From contig CP136066.1 in NCBI GenBank assembly GCA_032622095.1, forward strand, positions 135,007,917-135,071,916: a stretch of 64,000 bases of DNA, given 5' to 3'. The notes beneath the pieces are model-generated. The model searched no databases, was not told the origin of the DNA, and saw nothing but the letters and a program-made list of their open reading frames with translations. A program made the translations under genes and the position numbers. Position 1 is the stretch's first letter, and each line of letters opens with the position of its first letter. Origin of the DNA: Siphonodentalium dalli (lineage: Eukaryota; Mollusca; Scaphopoda; Gadilida; Siphonodentaliidae). Positions 48,310 through 59,595 of this stretch are shown in pieces.

Positions 48310-49602
48310 AGAATTGTTTTGAAATTGTACAGTCTTGTTGGTAAATAAAAAGTAGGAATGATTCTATAATCATGATAAGGATCATTCATCGGATAAGATC
48401 AGGAAAACTGAGTAAAATAGTCATTCGAAGCAGCTTTGAGGGGTGGGTCCTTATCCCAGAATCGAAAAAAATAAAAATTAGGAGGTGGTGGGAATTTTTT
48501 CCTGACCCCCTCCCGTTGTGATTAGTAGCATTTTATTTACTGGACTAGGACCCACCGGTCGCTAATTTTTCCGCTCGGTGAAAAAAAAAACCTTTCAAAT
48601 CAGAACGTGAAAACTATCGATAACAGACACATTTTTGTTGTTTTTAATTGATTAGCAGCTGTCGACTGGTTCATGGTCCGAGTCGGACCGGTGGGAGAAC
48701 ATTTTGAAATTTGAACTTAAAACTGCAAATCCACGATCCAGCCGTCTAGACTGGTGTCAAGCTTTCCAATTAAGTGTAGGAACATTTCCAACCTGAAAGA
48801 ATGACTAAGATTGGAAAATGTCCAACTAATAGCCATTTCCGTCGAAATTAGGAAAATATGCGAGTATTGATTTAAAACCAACAAATTCCCCGATAATTAC
48901 TCATTATCGACAGCACCCCCCACCCCCCCCCCCCCCCAAACCACACACGTCTTCGATAAAGATTGCCTTGGGCGTTATAAGAATACCCATGTTATCCAAA
49001 TGCTTGAGCATTCTGGCAGATAACAGCCGTATTAAAATTAGCTTAAGCATTGAAAATGAACTCAATGACCTATTGTCGAGTACTGAGTATACCGATCGTT
49101 GATTGGTTAAACGGGCATCACTCGTAATTTGTGTACTCCGAAGTCGTTTCGTAATTATTGTTATGCGCCCTTTTGAAAAATGTCGTATTATGAAATCAGT
49201 CTGCCGTCTGTTCGCCCGTCTGTCTGTCCGTGTTTGAAATTGATACCTTATGTGGTATTTTATTTGTCGAGTGAGGGGTTAAGTGGAACTTTTTTGCAAA
49301 GTGTTTACCACTCAATATAGACCCCTCTAATGTGTCCAGAAGTGGTTTGTGTGTAGCCTAAAATAGACCGAACTTGGATTTGGTATATACGTCCCTCATA
49401 GCTCTGAACAACTGTCTGTTATAGAAGAGTTCCATTGAGAGATACTTAAATTTGTTTCTTTACTTGCAACTGTGAATTATAGTAGCACATCTTATGTTTT
49501 GTTATGTTTTAACCTCCATGTCCATGTCTCGCCATAGTAACATACGTATGGTGCCTGGTGCATGTCGTTTTGGTTTTCAGCCATAATAACTGTCATCTAT
49601 AT
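48310..49602. other. Intergenic, no gene seen
   Basis: A C-run is at 48917-48937. A GTCTGTCTGTCCGTG word at 49218-49233 resembles the CTGTCTG-bearing repeats elsewhere. No coding signal. Confidence 0.5.
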
Positions 49603-49760
49603 ACAAGAAAACCATAGTCAGAAATGGTAACGCCACCAAGATCATATTATTAGCCATAAATATAAATTATAATATAAAATATATTGGTTACATGAATTCA
49701 GAATAATATATAATATATTGGTTACATGAATTCAGAATTCCGTTAAAACAACTAATCCTT
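49603..49760 (+). repeat. ACAAGAAAACC terminal family, copy 4
   Basis: Starts ACAAGAAAACCATAGTCAG. A 40-base inner segment (TATATTGGTTACATGAATTC) is tandemly repeated in this copy before CGTTAAAACAACTAATCC. Confidence 0.85.
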
Positions 49761-49764
49761 GTGA

Positions 49765-50340
49765 ACGAATGTTGTCCAAACGGCTTGAGATATCGAGTTC
49801 GGACTTGTTTCATTATTTGCGCATGTGTGTGTTATGCAGCATTAAAAAAATGATAGGGGTAGCACTTCCGGTTAAAAAGTTGGTTCTGTCGAATAATAAA
49901 ACAACGCTCTTATACGAAATCCAGAACAGCTTGAGATATTGAGTTGGGACTTTTTGCATTATGTGCATCAACTTCTGCGCTCTATAATGATATATATAGC
50001 TTGGCCAATTGATTTGAAGTTTTGTACCTGCATAGCCATTGAGCATACGCAGTCGATGGACTAATAGGGATTTTCGTCTGACCTTGACCTTAGGAAACAA
50101 CGCCCTTTATCTGTTTTATTACTGTTAACGTATCTCCTCCGAAACGGCTTGAGATATCGGGTTCGGACTTTTTTCATTATTTGCGCCTGTATGTGTGTTA
50201 TAAAATACTGAAAAATGATAGGTGTCGCACTTCCCGTTAAAAAGTTCGCTACTGGTCAAAGGATAAAATAACGCTCTTTATACGAATTCCAGAACGGCTT
50301 GAGATATTGAGTTGGGACTTTGTGCATTATATGCATCAGA
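49765..50340 (+). repeat. Interspersed repeat shared with 38450-38960, two part-copies
   Basis: GGCTTGAGATATCG, TTCATTATTTGCGC, AAATGATAGG and GCACTTCC(G/C)GTTAAAAAG occur from 49778 and again from 50140. An exact AACGCTCTTTAT is at 50270-50281. Confidence 0.85.
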
Positions 50341-50348
50341 TTCTGCGC

Positions 50349-50355
50349 TGTATAA

Positions 50356-50399
<44 letters not shown>
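50349..50399. repeat. TA microsatellite
   Basis: About 50 bases of alternating TA directly before the terminal repeat of the next element. Confidence 0.95.
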
Positions 50400-50403
<4 letters not shown>

Positions 50404-51129
50404 CCCGCAGGGTCGTAACACAACAAAGACAGGTCAGCCTGATTGACTACCTTTATTTAATGAATTATTAATCAAAAAGGTAGTCGTAAAATTATTGGTA
50501 GGATGTTCACTGTCCAGTTATCCATTTCTTGCTTCGCGTCTTCCTTTTTGGGCCCCCAATGCGCCATGGCCACAAACAAACAAGCGGAGTCCGTGGGAAC
50601 CCGGACCTGAAACGAGACACTAGACCCCCTGGTTAGTGATGTCTGCTGGTCAGTGCCAAGCGAATGCCGCAGGATCACCAAAAAAAAAAGAAAAAAAAAG
50701 GGGAGGGTGGGGGGGTTAATTTCAAACAAAAACATACTTTCTCCAATTTTCGAATCTTGCGAAAAGACCTTGGCCCTCTCACGACTTGATCACGTGCCTC
50801 CGGCGATATAGTTCCGCTCTCCCGATTTACTGAGAACGATCAGCGCCCTGGTTATATATTACCCTGATGCTGCTGAGAGTTTTTGGTAACATTGCGAATA
50901 AATTACCAGGCAGATGTTGACTTATTAAATCTTATTAATGATCATATAATACTGCATGTTAATACCACCAATGGAATTTGTGTATCGATCCGCGTGATCC
51001 ATCAAATCTTTATTTAGCAACTGACCCAATCGGGCACGTGATCTTGTTTTGGTTCTATTCTTAGTTTTGGTAAACAACTGCAAACGTGTCTCTCTAGCTG
51101 TCATGTTTTAGCGACCCGACGGGATAAAT
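50398..51129. mobile_element. 732-bp element with terminal inverted repeats
   Basis: The left end ATTTATCCCGCAGGGTCG and the inverse of the right end CGACCCGACGGGATAAAT agree at 16 of 18 bases; similarity may continue for another six bases with an indel. TA-rich microsatellite lies outside both ends (50349-50399 and 51154-51172), with about 25 non-TA bases on the right. No transposase frame was found. A minus-strand frame of 87 codons (50472-50735) has no recognised domain. The superfamily cannot be assigned because no target duplication is clear. Confidence 0.6.
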
Positions 51130-51153
51130 GCGGTCGCTGTGCGACGCTCGTTA

Positions 51154-51173
51154 TATATATATATATATATATA
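51154..51173. repeat. Short TA microsatellite
   Basis: About 20 bases of TA repeat. Confidence 0.9.
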
Positions 51174-51511
51174 GGTTACGGATTTCACTTCCGGTTTGGG
51201 AGAACTGGCGTGTGGGTATGTATATTAAAATATTTTTGGTGCAGAATTTGATGAAATTAGGTGGACAGAATCTGTGGTTGCTGATTATTTCTTTGATCCA
51301 TAGTATCACCACACTCACATGTGTCTACTGGCAACTTACGCTTTATCAGATGACACAATTTCCCGTCATTGGCGAACATGGAAGTTCATTCTAGTTTAAC
51401 TTATTATTTTAACTTATTATTTTAACATTTCCTAAGGGAAAAATATTCGTCAATGAATATTTAGTAAAGAATGGGTCAATGAACACGTTCCTCCTAATAT
51501 TCCACATCTCA

Positions 51512-51525
51512 AATATCTTTTGCAG
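51512..51525 (+). other. Candidate 3' splice site upstream of the GPCR
   Basis: ATATCTTTTGCAG ends at 51525 and has the form of an acceptor site, 112 bases before the chosen start codon. It would place a 5'-UTR exon upstream and the whole coding region in one exon. Confidence 0.5.
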
Positions 51526-51637
51526 GTTACTCTGGTGATTCCACGTTGAAGGAGATGACTTGACAATACGGCCAAAACGTCTTAGTATATATCACAATCA
51601 TATTTGGTGCTCGACAAACAATTATCCTTGTGACAAA

Positions 51638-52807
51638 ATGGGGCCAAATGTGACTTCGGATACACTAGACGTAAATTACACCCTGGAGTTCCTTAATACG
51701 GAACAAGCACAGAGGATATATCCGGTAATAATATACATCGGCATGGGATCTCTGACGGGCGTAATAGGAAACAGCCTCGTTTTCTACGTATACGCGTTCC
51801 ACTATCGGCGTTCTCCAGCGAATGTGTTCATCACTATGTTATCTGTGTTCGATCTAATAAACTGTGCAGTGGCTCTTCCTTTCGAGATTGTAGATCTGTT
51901 ATACCCGTATCTATACGGTCGTCAGTTGATTGTCCCGTGTAAGATATTTCGTTCCATATTAGCAGCAACGGTCGGCGGATCCGGTCTTTCGCTGATGTGC
52001 ATAGCCTACGAACGATACAGAAAGATATGCACTCCTCTGAATTTGTTTCATACAAAGGAGGCGAAATTTATCATAGCAACATGCGTAGTTGGGTCATTAT
52101 GCATGGGATTGCCGAATCTCTACATTATGGGATTCCATACCGACGACACAAGAATACCGCACATCAAAGGGACAGATTGTTCCGTAGCGGATAGCGTCAG
52201 AGGAACTTCCTTCTATTTAGTGTATACAGTTGCGCTTCTCCTAACCTTTCTGATGTTCTTCACAATGTATTCCTACTTTTATCTTCGGATCGGAATAACA
52301 CTGTGGAAGAGAAAACATTTAAGAGACGCACAGAAACGGTCATTTTACAAAAGCAGAGAAAGAGATGGGAGCGACTACAATATGACGCCGATGGGGCGCA
52401 GTAACGACTATCCCGCTCGAAATTATAGAACGAACCATTACGTTTCCCAGAATCGCAACCCCCCTGCGGTTTCGCGAATCACCGGAGGGGTTCACATCAG
52501 GACTACGCGATTGACATTTATCCTGTTTCTTGTCACTGTTGTCTGTGTGCTTTCATTTCTTCCTAACATGTTGACAGAAGTTTTAATGTTCGTCTACGAC
52601 TGGGACTTCACACGTATCTACGATGCCGAGCTCGATTTAATTCTGGAATTCTTGAACAAATCATATGTTCTGAACAGCTGTATTAATCCTGTGATATACA
52701 ATATTTTGAATCCGCCATTCCGCAGACAATGTGGCCTCGCCTTCGGTAGACTAATGAGAAGCATCAGTTTCCGAAGGCAGAAAAGGGAGGATGTCGCTGA
52801 TGTATAA
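51638..52807 (+). CDS. Class A (rhodopsin-family) G-protein-coupled receptor
   Basis: A 389-residue receptor with seven hydrophobic segments, predicted at the plasma membrane and signalling through heterotrimeric G proteins. Residues: two N-glycosylation sequons at N4 and N13; TM1 about 28-54 with G44-N45; TM2 about 62-88 with D72; C101 at the top of TM3, probably disulfide-linked to C181; E125-R126-Y127 as the DRY motif; TM6 about 290-318 with FLP (307-309) where CWxP is usual; TM7 with N350-P351-V-I-Y354; and a helix-8-like basic tail with C365. The usual tryptophan in TM4 and proline in TM5 are not seen. The first ATG in frame after the acceptor is 51638; the frame is open further upstream but without an ATG. 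SCINPVIYN in TM7 is peptide-receptor-like; the ligand is unknown. It is the only intact host gene in the window. Confidence 0.93.
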   Translation: MGPNVTSDTLDVNYTLEFLNTEQAQRIYPVIIYIGMGSLTGVIGNSLVFYVYAFHYRRSPANVFITMLSVFDLINCAVALPFEIVDLLYPYLYGRQLIVPCKIFRSILAATVGGSGLSLMCIAYERYRKICTPLNLFHTKEAKFIIATCVVGSLCMGLPNLYIMGFHTDDTRIPHIKGTDCSVADSVRGTSFYLVYTVALLLTFLMFFTMYSYFYLRIGITLWKRKHLRDAQKRSFYKSRERDGSDYNMTPMGRSNDYPARNYRTNHYVSQNRNPPAVSRITGGVHIRTTRLTFILFLVTVVCVLSFLPNMLTEVLMFVYDWDFTRIYDAELDLILEFLNKSYVLNSCINPVIYNILNPPFRRQCGLAFGRLMRSISFRRQKREDVADV

Positions 52808-52862
52808 ATTGGTGTTAACTTTAAACCGACTTTCACATTGTCATGAAACCCGCTAGGGGTGC

Positions 52863-52868
52863 ATTAAA
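52863..52868 (+). other. Candidate poly(A) signal of the GPCR
   Basis: ATTAAA, 56 bases after the stop codon. Confidence 0.4.
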
Positions 52869-52919
52869 CAGAAAATTAACGAAGTCTTTTTTTTCTAATA
52901 TAAAATACAATTAAAAAAA

Positions 52920-53108
52920 CAGCGGGTCTAGACGACAAACACATCGGTTCACGGCTAAACACGTACGAAAACGATCTCTCTCCTCTGGCAAAGACGAGTT
53001 TATATTTCACAGATTAACTTTCAAACGCCAAATTAAATTAATTAATTTCACACCTATATATGTCACGTTTATCCTCGCCTCCCGATCGAAATCGGAGCGC
53101 ACAGAGTA
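52920..53108. other. Short intergenic stretch
   Basis: Nothing recognised between the receptor's 3' end and the repeat block that follows. Confidence 0.4.
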
Positions 53109-53345
53109 TCGTCTGCGCCCTTGGACGGGTTAACAACGAGTTCGATACGAGATTATGGTGCAATTTTTTTCTGTATTTATTCCACACCCTTGTTCCGGGT
53201 AAATTTAATCCATGACTGGACTCTATTGAAACCATAACTGCCATATAATTGTGATTTACAATAATAATAACAAAAATAATTGTTGGGGCATCACCGGAAG
53301 CGGATCGTTGATCGGTCACGCTCTTGTTGACAACGTCACACCATG
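53109..53345 (+). repeat. Copy of the 22-kb composite repeat block
   Basis: 53109-53160 matches one arm of the 22.1-kb palindrome (AACGAGTTCGATA). 53155-53345 matches 22237-22425 through CTGTATTTATTC, ATCACCGGAAGCGGAT and GACAACGTCA. Confidence 0.8.
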
Positions 53346-53364
53346 CACACGTGCTTTTTGACTA

Positions 53365-53458
53365 TGTACTGGCTCTATGACGCTCCGAAGCTCCGCTTTG
53401 TTCGCAGCCATGATGGCATGCAGAGTGTAACGACGTAGCCACATAGAGCCAGTGCCCA
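53365..53458. repeat. Short inverted repeat
   Basis: TACTGGCTCTATG on the left and its inverse CATAGAGCCAGTG on the right enclose about 65 bases with a secondary GCTCCG/CGGAGC-like pairing. Confidence 0.65.
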
Positions 53459-53888
53459 GTAAAATATTATGTATTCATTTGAACGCGGTTCGGTGTCACG
53501 TCACTTTCTCGGTAGTTATATGACCCGTGCTCGGTGTGACGTATTTCAATGTAATTATATTATTTCTCCACATTATGAATTAGGGCAGACATTCAGTCAT
53601 ATCTTTATCGATAGATAAATGGGCGACCACACGACTGGACGCTCGGAGCTGAAATGTGTATAGATGGGTCAATAGACCCGGGGGTTGTCATGGGATAGGT
53701 GCCGTTGACGTCAGATGTCTTAAAATGGGACTAAATTAATTTAACTAAATAATTATAATGCCTAAAATGGTTGGAATCTGGTCGTTGAAAATTGATTTAC
53801 ATGGGTTAATTGACACGGGGAGTGTGATATGTGCAGTTGTCATCAGGTGACTTAAAGATGCACTAATAAATAGCAATACATATAGATT

Positions 53889-54010
53889 ACACACGTATAG
53901 TGTTACTGAATACCGAATTTACACCACAGGTGGATTGATGAAAGTTCGTTCGGTAACTCTTCAATCCCACGAGTGGTGTAAATTTGGTATTAAGAAACAC
54001 TACGTGTGTA
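53889..54010. repeat. Hairpin related to 23211-23312
   Basis: ACACACGTATAGTGTTACTG start, inverse end, and arms containing ATACC(A/G)AATTTACACCAC. The loop is about 20 bases longer than in the 23-kb copy. Confidence 0.8.
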
Positions 54011-54014
54011 TTTT

Positions 54015-55680
54015 GTTTATAACATGATGATACCGATACGAATAATATTAGAAAGTTAAAACTTAAAACATCGAAGAAATTTGTCAACACTCAAACCTTC
54101 CGTGAACCCCGCGGGAACACAGTACATTAATACTGTTACCCGGCGAAGGGATGTGAAACCTGAGGGAATTTAAATTTGTTTGGTCACATTATATCACAGA
54201 TATTACATAATATCACAGATTTACGAAAGTATATATAATAACTATCGTTTTGTTTATTTACGTGTCAACTTGGAACTATATATTTCCATGGTGTTACTGT
54301 AACGCGGCAATTTGTAGTCCATACTGTAAGTATATCACTTTGCCATTCAAAACGTATGGGAAACGTTTATACCTAGAATTAACGTGCCTGTATACATACA
54401 ATGGCGAACTTTATTTATTCACTATGGCCGTTAATGCTATAGTAGATAACGTAATCGTGGTATAAAGAGCGATTGTATTAACTTAAAAGATAGAGGTAAC
54501 TTTATCCGGAAAGTGTCATACAATAGGTGATGTTTACCTCAGGTGACTAATAAGTAATTTAAATGACTTGAAGAGGCACTCATAATTTACTCATTCGTTA
54601 GCAGAACAACGCCTGGTATACCTCAGCTAGTAAATAATATTAATATTTAAAAGGTCCCGGACCCCTGATGTGGTGCGCACCCATTGAGATTTCATTCAGG
54701 AAGAAAGTATCACATATTTGCAATGTCTGTCATATAGGTAAAATGTCATTTACTATATATATTATTGTTTTAGCCCGGCAGACCTGTAATGTTCGGGCGA
54801 TTTTTCTCTATTTCACAATTTTCCCATGCACTTGTCCCTGGGTGCACATTAAATACGGCGTCCGCCTTCAAATTAAAAACTGCACGAGCTGAACCCGATT
54901 CAAATGTCACTATATCCAATAACAAGCGGACGTACGCATATATGTAACAAATTTGAACCTATAATATGTATATACGCATATAGGGCGGAAGTATAAGTAA
55001 GATAGAACTCGATGTATATGGTATATAAACGAAATCGGAAACTATATGACCGAAGTCATAGCAAATTTAGTTATTTTCACTGTTTCGCACAATATTGGGA
55101 TAAACGCTCTTTATTCATATCACATCCTGAATAACAATGGACCCTCTTCGTTTATTCCGGCTGAAGAACGAACGGAGTCCGATGTCTACATTATATGACT
55201 TCGGTATGTCTTTCTGTGGCAATGTTGGATACAACGTCTATACATCCCTATATATATATATACATCTGCACATCGTATATCTGTGTAATTATGAAATATA
55301 CATGTATAACGTGATTCAGTTGTTGACAAGCGCGTGGTTAAAGGGAGACTATACTCAAAGTCTAGAATGTTATTTGTTGGTTCCTATAGTCTCTGACTCG
55401 TAAAGCAGATTTCATTATTTGAGTACGAAGTATACACGGCCAGAATAAAAACTATGTTACAGATAAGCCGGAAAATAAGCTAGCCGGAATGCAAAAATAG
55501 AACGCTCGTCATCGACATATTTGTGTACAGCTTTCATGCAAATGTATCAAAGAAATGTTATATTATATGCATATTAGTCCAGATACTCATTAATTTCATG
55601 GTATAGTCAGCGAGTGGCTTGAGTTCACGCCCCGTTTCAACATATCGTTTTACACGATGGGTGCCAATAATTGTTGTGCA
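54015..55680. other. Intergenic, no gene supported
   Basis: Frames of 71-88 codons at 54250, 54668 and 55137 were inspected; none has a recognisable domain. An exact AACGCTCTTTAT is at 55103-55114. Confidence 0.4.
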
Positions 55681-55687
55681 ATACACT

Positions 55688-55775
55688 ATCCATGCATGCA
55701 ATTCACTATCCATGCATGCAATCCCATATCCATGCATATCCATGCATGCAATCCACTATCCATGCATGTAATTTG
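55688..55775 (+). repeat. Short tandem repeat, ATCCATGCATGCAAT unit
   Basis: Four to five copies of a unit of about 20 bases containing the self-complementary words CATGCATG and TGCATGCA. Confidence 0.85.
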
Positions 55776-55779
55776 ATTA

Positions 55780-56455
55780 TGCCGTTACACTGAAAATCGT
55801 AACTTAATTTATGGCTTCAGTCATAAACTAAATTTATACTAAATTATTAAATTTGATTTTAAAATAACCCGTTAAAGTCACTTGGTGGTTTGCACTCCAC
55901 AATATACACCTATAATTGAACTTGTCCCTGTATTGAAATAGGTCGATATATACTTGAACTAAATTTCTACAAGCATTATATATCACAGAAAGACGCATTG
56001 AAGTAATAAAAATAAAACTTTGAACACGATGTTTGAGTCCCCAACAAAAACAGCCACTTTCACTGCATGCAACAGGACAGTGCATTCCTTCCTATTCCTG
56101 TTCTATTCACGATATATGGTAGAAATAAAGAGTGTTCGTTTCACCTCTGTGCCAAAAATTGAAAAAGCTGGAAAATGCATGGCCGTGGCCGTGATCATGG
56201 TAAGTATTTTTCAGGGCATATGATGTCGGTATATCAATATTTCGTGTATTTGTCAACCTATCTTATACCTCCTTCCAAATTACGTAGACAGAATTTGGCA
56301 GCTCGAAGGGGCCATGTCCGTTTAATCTGAACGTTCACAGAATATATCAAATCAATGTATTATCGACATTAGATCGGAATTATTGAATTCATTGAAATTA
56401 GCGAACAGATTCCCTATAAAACTTCAGCTGAAAAAATAAATAACTGTCGCGGATT
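55780..56455. other. Intergenic with one possible exon end
   Basis: A frame open from about 56029 ends at a good donor-like sequence ATGGTAAGTATT (cut after 56199). No acceptor or domain could be matched to it. Confidence 0.35.
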
Positions 56456-56460
56456 GGAGT

Positions 56461-56620
56461 GCGATGAGATGTACTGCGCGGCGATGAGATGTACTTCGCG
56501 GCGATAAGATGTATTTCGCGTCGATGGGATGTACTTCGCGGCGATGAGGTGTACTTCGCGGCGATGAGATGTACTTCGCGGCGATGAGATGTACTTCGCG
56601 GAGATGATGTGTACTTCGTG
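56461..56620 (+). repeat. 20-bp minisatellite, eight copies
   Basis: Eight consecutive 20-base units close to GCGATGAGATGTACTTCGCG, with no length variation. Overlapping frames of 75-80 codons on the minus strand derive from it. Confidence 0.95.
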
Positions 56621-56624
56621 GCAT

Positions 56625-57248
56625 TGACATCCAAAATCCGAGTACGTGCACGGCATTTTTAATTTTTAATCATTATTGCGCACACGTATGTACTCAATAT
56701 CACAACTCGAATCTGCAGGCGACACTATGTGAATCATATATAGTGCTCTTGCGTGAGCTTTTCGCTCTTGTATATGAACATGTATAGAAATGATAGCAGC
56801 CGAGGGCCAATGTCTCGCGAATTTATGTAAATTCGTTAAACAAACGCGGTCATGGGGGTTTTGGACCCGAGAAAAACGACATGAACCCCTTTCGGTACAT
56901 TACGTTTACTCCAAACGCCATGCAGAAGTATGTTACACGTATACAGCTTATATATACTGGACGGATCTGAACCCTGCGAGATCTGAATCCAAACTGTCTG
57001 GTCAGAGTGATTACATAGATGCGGGATGGAAACGCGCTGTATATCGATGAAGACACGTGGCGTGGATATCCCTCCATCGAATTGGATCCTGTAACTTTTC
57101 TGATCAATCAGAGTCCCCGTTTCATCTTGTCACAAAAACGAACGATATTAATTTCTTCGCGCCTGGTTCATCAATCAGTTTAGTTATACCAGTCAATGTT
57201 GATGAAACAGAACATGTTCTGGTGACAATTATTTTAACCACTTCGTGC
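56625..57248. other. Intergenic with two long weak frames
   Basis: One frame is open over 56790-57251 except for a single TGA at 57048-57050. Another at 57020-57184 contains DGNALYIDEDTW. Neither matches a family I recognise. Confidence 0.35.
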
Positions 57249-57315
57249 TAACTGCGAAAGCGCATTATAGGGCCATCCGAAACACCATGCATGTACCACA
57301 CCCCCAAATATGCAA
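57249..57315 (-). repeat. Repeat, inverse partner of 59596-59645
   Basis: The inverse of this block shares ATTTGGGGGTG, TTCGGATG and AATGCGCTTT with 59596-59645. Confidence 0.7.
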
Positions 57316-57329
57316 ATACACTACTCATT

Positions 57330-57475
57330 ACAAGAAAACATAGTAAAAATGGTAACGCCCTCAAAGTCATATTATTAGGCATATATAAAATATGTTGCAG
57401 CTTTAATTAATGTAGTAAAGGATGTGAAAACATTTTTTTAAAATTGGACGTGTCAAACTAAAGTTTAATTTCAAA
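57330..57475 (+). repeat. ACAAGAAAACC terminal family, copy 5
   Basis: Start ACAAGAAAACATAGTAAAA, then ATGGTAACGCCCTC. The inner part matches copy 2 (GGACGTGTCAAACTAAAG). Confidence 0.8.
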
Positions 57476-57715
57476 TATTTAAACACCACATGTCACGTAT
57501 GATATGTGTTAACAAAGGGCGCATATATAAGTTCCAATTGGTTGAAATTGCATTGATACACCAATATCCACGCACCCATTGCCAAAAAGGTGACGAACGC
57601 CTTGACGATTGACACGTTATTATGTTGACGCGCTGCCAGCTTGCGCAAATACACTAAACTGTACGACATTTGAATTGTTTTCGACTGGCATGTATTTTTT
57701 CTTTGTCATTTGTTC

Positions 57716-57990
57716 TAATTTCTATTGAAATAGAGATATGAATAGTGCATGACTTAACATGCAGAATAATAATCAGGCCAAAAGCTCTCGATCTTCGTTA
57801 CATGGTTCAAGTACGCAAATACCGAGTACGTTTCTAATCCATACAAGTACCCAAATACCTGTTCTAATTTCATTTGAAATAGTGGTCTGAATAGTGCATG
57901 AAATAGCATGCAGCATAAAACTCAGGCCAAAATTGTCGATCCTAGTTACATGGTTCAAGTACGCAAACACCGAGTACGTTTCTAATAACA
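57716..57990 (+). repeat. Two tandem copies of a 147-bp unit
   Basis: TTCTAATTTC, GAATAGTGCATGA, CATGCAG, TCAGGCCAAAA and ACATGGTTCAAGTACGCAAA recur in order. The related word GAGTA(C/A)GTTT continues to 58028. Confidence 0.85.
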
Positions 57991-58189
57991 TTTAGAACAT
58001 CCAATTACGCAAATATCGAGTAAGTTTTAATCGCATTTAGTCCATCGCCTAATACAACAGGATCATATTTACTTGCCAATATACACAATAAGAGGGCGTA
58101 ATGATGATCTAAGAATGGCCTCAGGTAATGCACTCCTGGTGTCAACTTGGAAATATCTCTCATTAAAATACATGTACGGTTCCATGAGG

Positions 58190-58712
58190 GTTAATTAAAA
58201 TATGGTCACATCCACAGAGTTAATTAAAATATGGTTCGATGAGGGTAAATTAAAATATATATGGTCACACGAGGGTTAAATAAAATATGGCCCCATGAGG
58301 GTTAATTAAAATATGGTCCAATGAGGGTTAATATAAAATATGGTCCCATTATGGATAATTAAACTTGTACCTTTATTGTTAATTAAAATTTTGTCCCATA
58401 ACTGATCAGGGTTAATTAAAATATGGTCCCATGAGGGTTAATAAAAATATGGACCCATGGGGTTAATTGAAATATGGTCACATAAGGTCAATTTAAATAT
58501 GATAATAAGAGTTAATTGAAGTTAAAATATGGTACCATTATGAGGGTTAATTAAAATAAAAATATGGTGTCATCAGTGTTGATTAAACTACGGGCCCATT
58601 GGGGTTAAATAAAATATAGACACATGAGGGTAAATTAAAATATGGTCCAATGAGGACTAATTAAATATGTACCCCCACTCACACGAGGATAAATTAAAAC
58701 ATGGTCACAGGA
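58190..58712 (+). repeat. 26-bp AT-rich minisatellite
   Basis: Nineteen or so diverged units close to ATGAGGGTTAATTAAAATATGGTCCC. Confidence 0.9.
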
Positions 58713-59500
58713 GGGGGTGGTCATTTCTGGTTATTCTTCAATTAATATAGCATCATGATATATGCTGATAAATACAAATTATGTTTAGAATAAGGCCACA
58801 TTGTATGTTAAACAACCGACGTGAAAGGTTAGTTTGGGACCTTTCTTAGTAACATATCTATTCATAGCTCAGATATATTCCGCATACAAAGAAATGAAAA
58901 GTCAATTTTTACAACAGCACGAAGGAGTAACGTGGGAATTGGTTAATAATTACCATCCCAATTAATTTAGAATATAACATGCCGATATTTGTCGCGTATA
59001 ACTAAATGAAAAAGTTCGCTAAACGATATTAAATAACATGTTAAACACCGATATAAACAAACAGCTCGAAGGGTTCGTGTGCGAAATAATTTGTTTATAC
59101 CATAATAGTAGACAGCATTCCGATTTATGGCACGTGAAAATAAATGAAATATGTTCAAATTATGCAACAAAGAAGGTTAAAGAACAATAGAAACACAACG
59201 CACAGCACGCTAAGGGTTAATGCGCGAATTCCCATTCCAATTACGCGGAGCGCACTTCTTAGCATGCGGCTAACAAGCCATTGTTCAATAAAGCTTGTCT
59301 CGAGATGAACCAGCCGAAATAACCGCAAAGCGATACGTGAATATACATCGGGACAGAATTTGTGATGCTCCGTCTGAAATAGAAACGACATGAAGTACGA
59401 AAATACCCAAGTACCTTTCTAATCATAGTTCGCACATACCTCAATTGACAATTAAAAAACACCTTCGCAGAAAACACACATAGAGGGTGTAATAACGACT
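58713..59500. other. Intergenic, no gene seen
   Basis: No coding signal. 59385-59440 repeats words of the 57.7-kb tandem unit (TACCCAAGTACCTTTCTAAT). Confidence 0.45.
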
Positions 59501-59507
59501 TGCAAGT

Positions 59508-59587
59508 CGTTATAACGATTTCCATCCACTCGTTATAACGAATTGCAACGTATAACGAGTTGTTGGAAGTCGTTATAACGAGTTGTG
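59508..59587. repeat. Cluster of palindromic TCGTTATAACGA words
   Basis: CGTTATAACGA occurs three times (59511, 59531, 59571 region), and a half copy TATAACGAGTTG lies at 59552. Each word is a perfect inverted repeat around TTATAA. Confidence 0.75.
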
Positions 59588-59595
59588 CATTTGTA

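Noticed and set aside
50472-50735. 87-codon minus-strand frame inside the TIR element
   Set aside because: Half is encoded by an A/G-rich low-complexity run; no transposase motif is visible.
51560-51637. Extended N-terminus of the GPCR
   Set aside because: The frame is open but begins with TTG, and no ATG occurs before 51638 in it.
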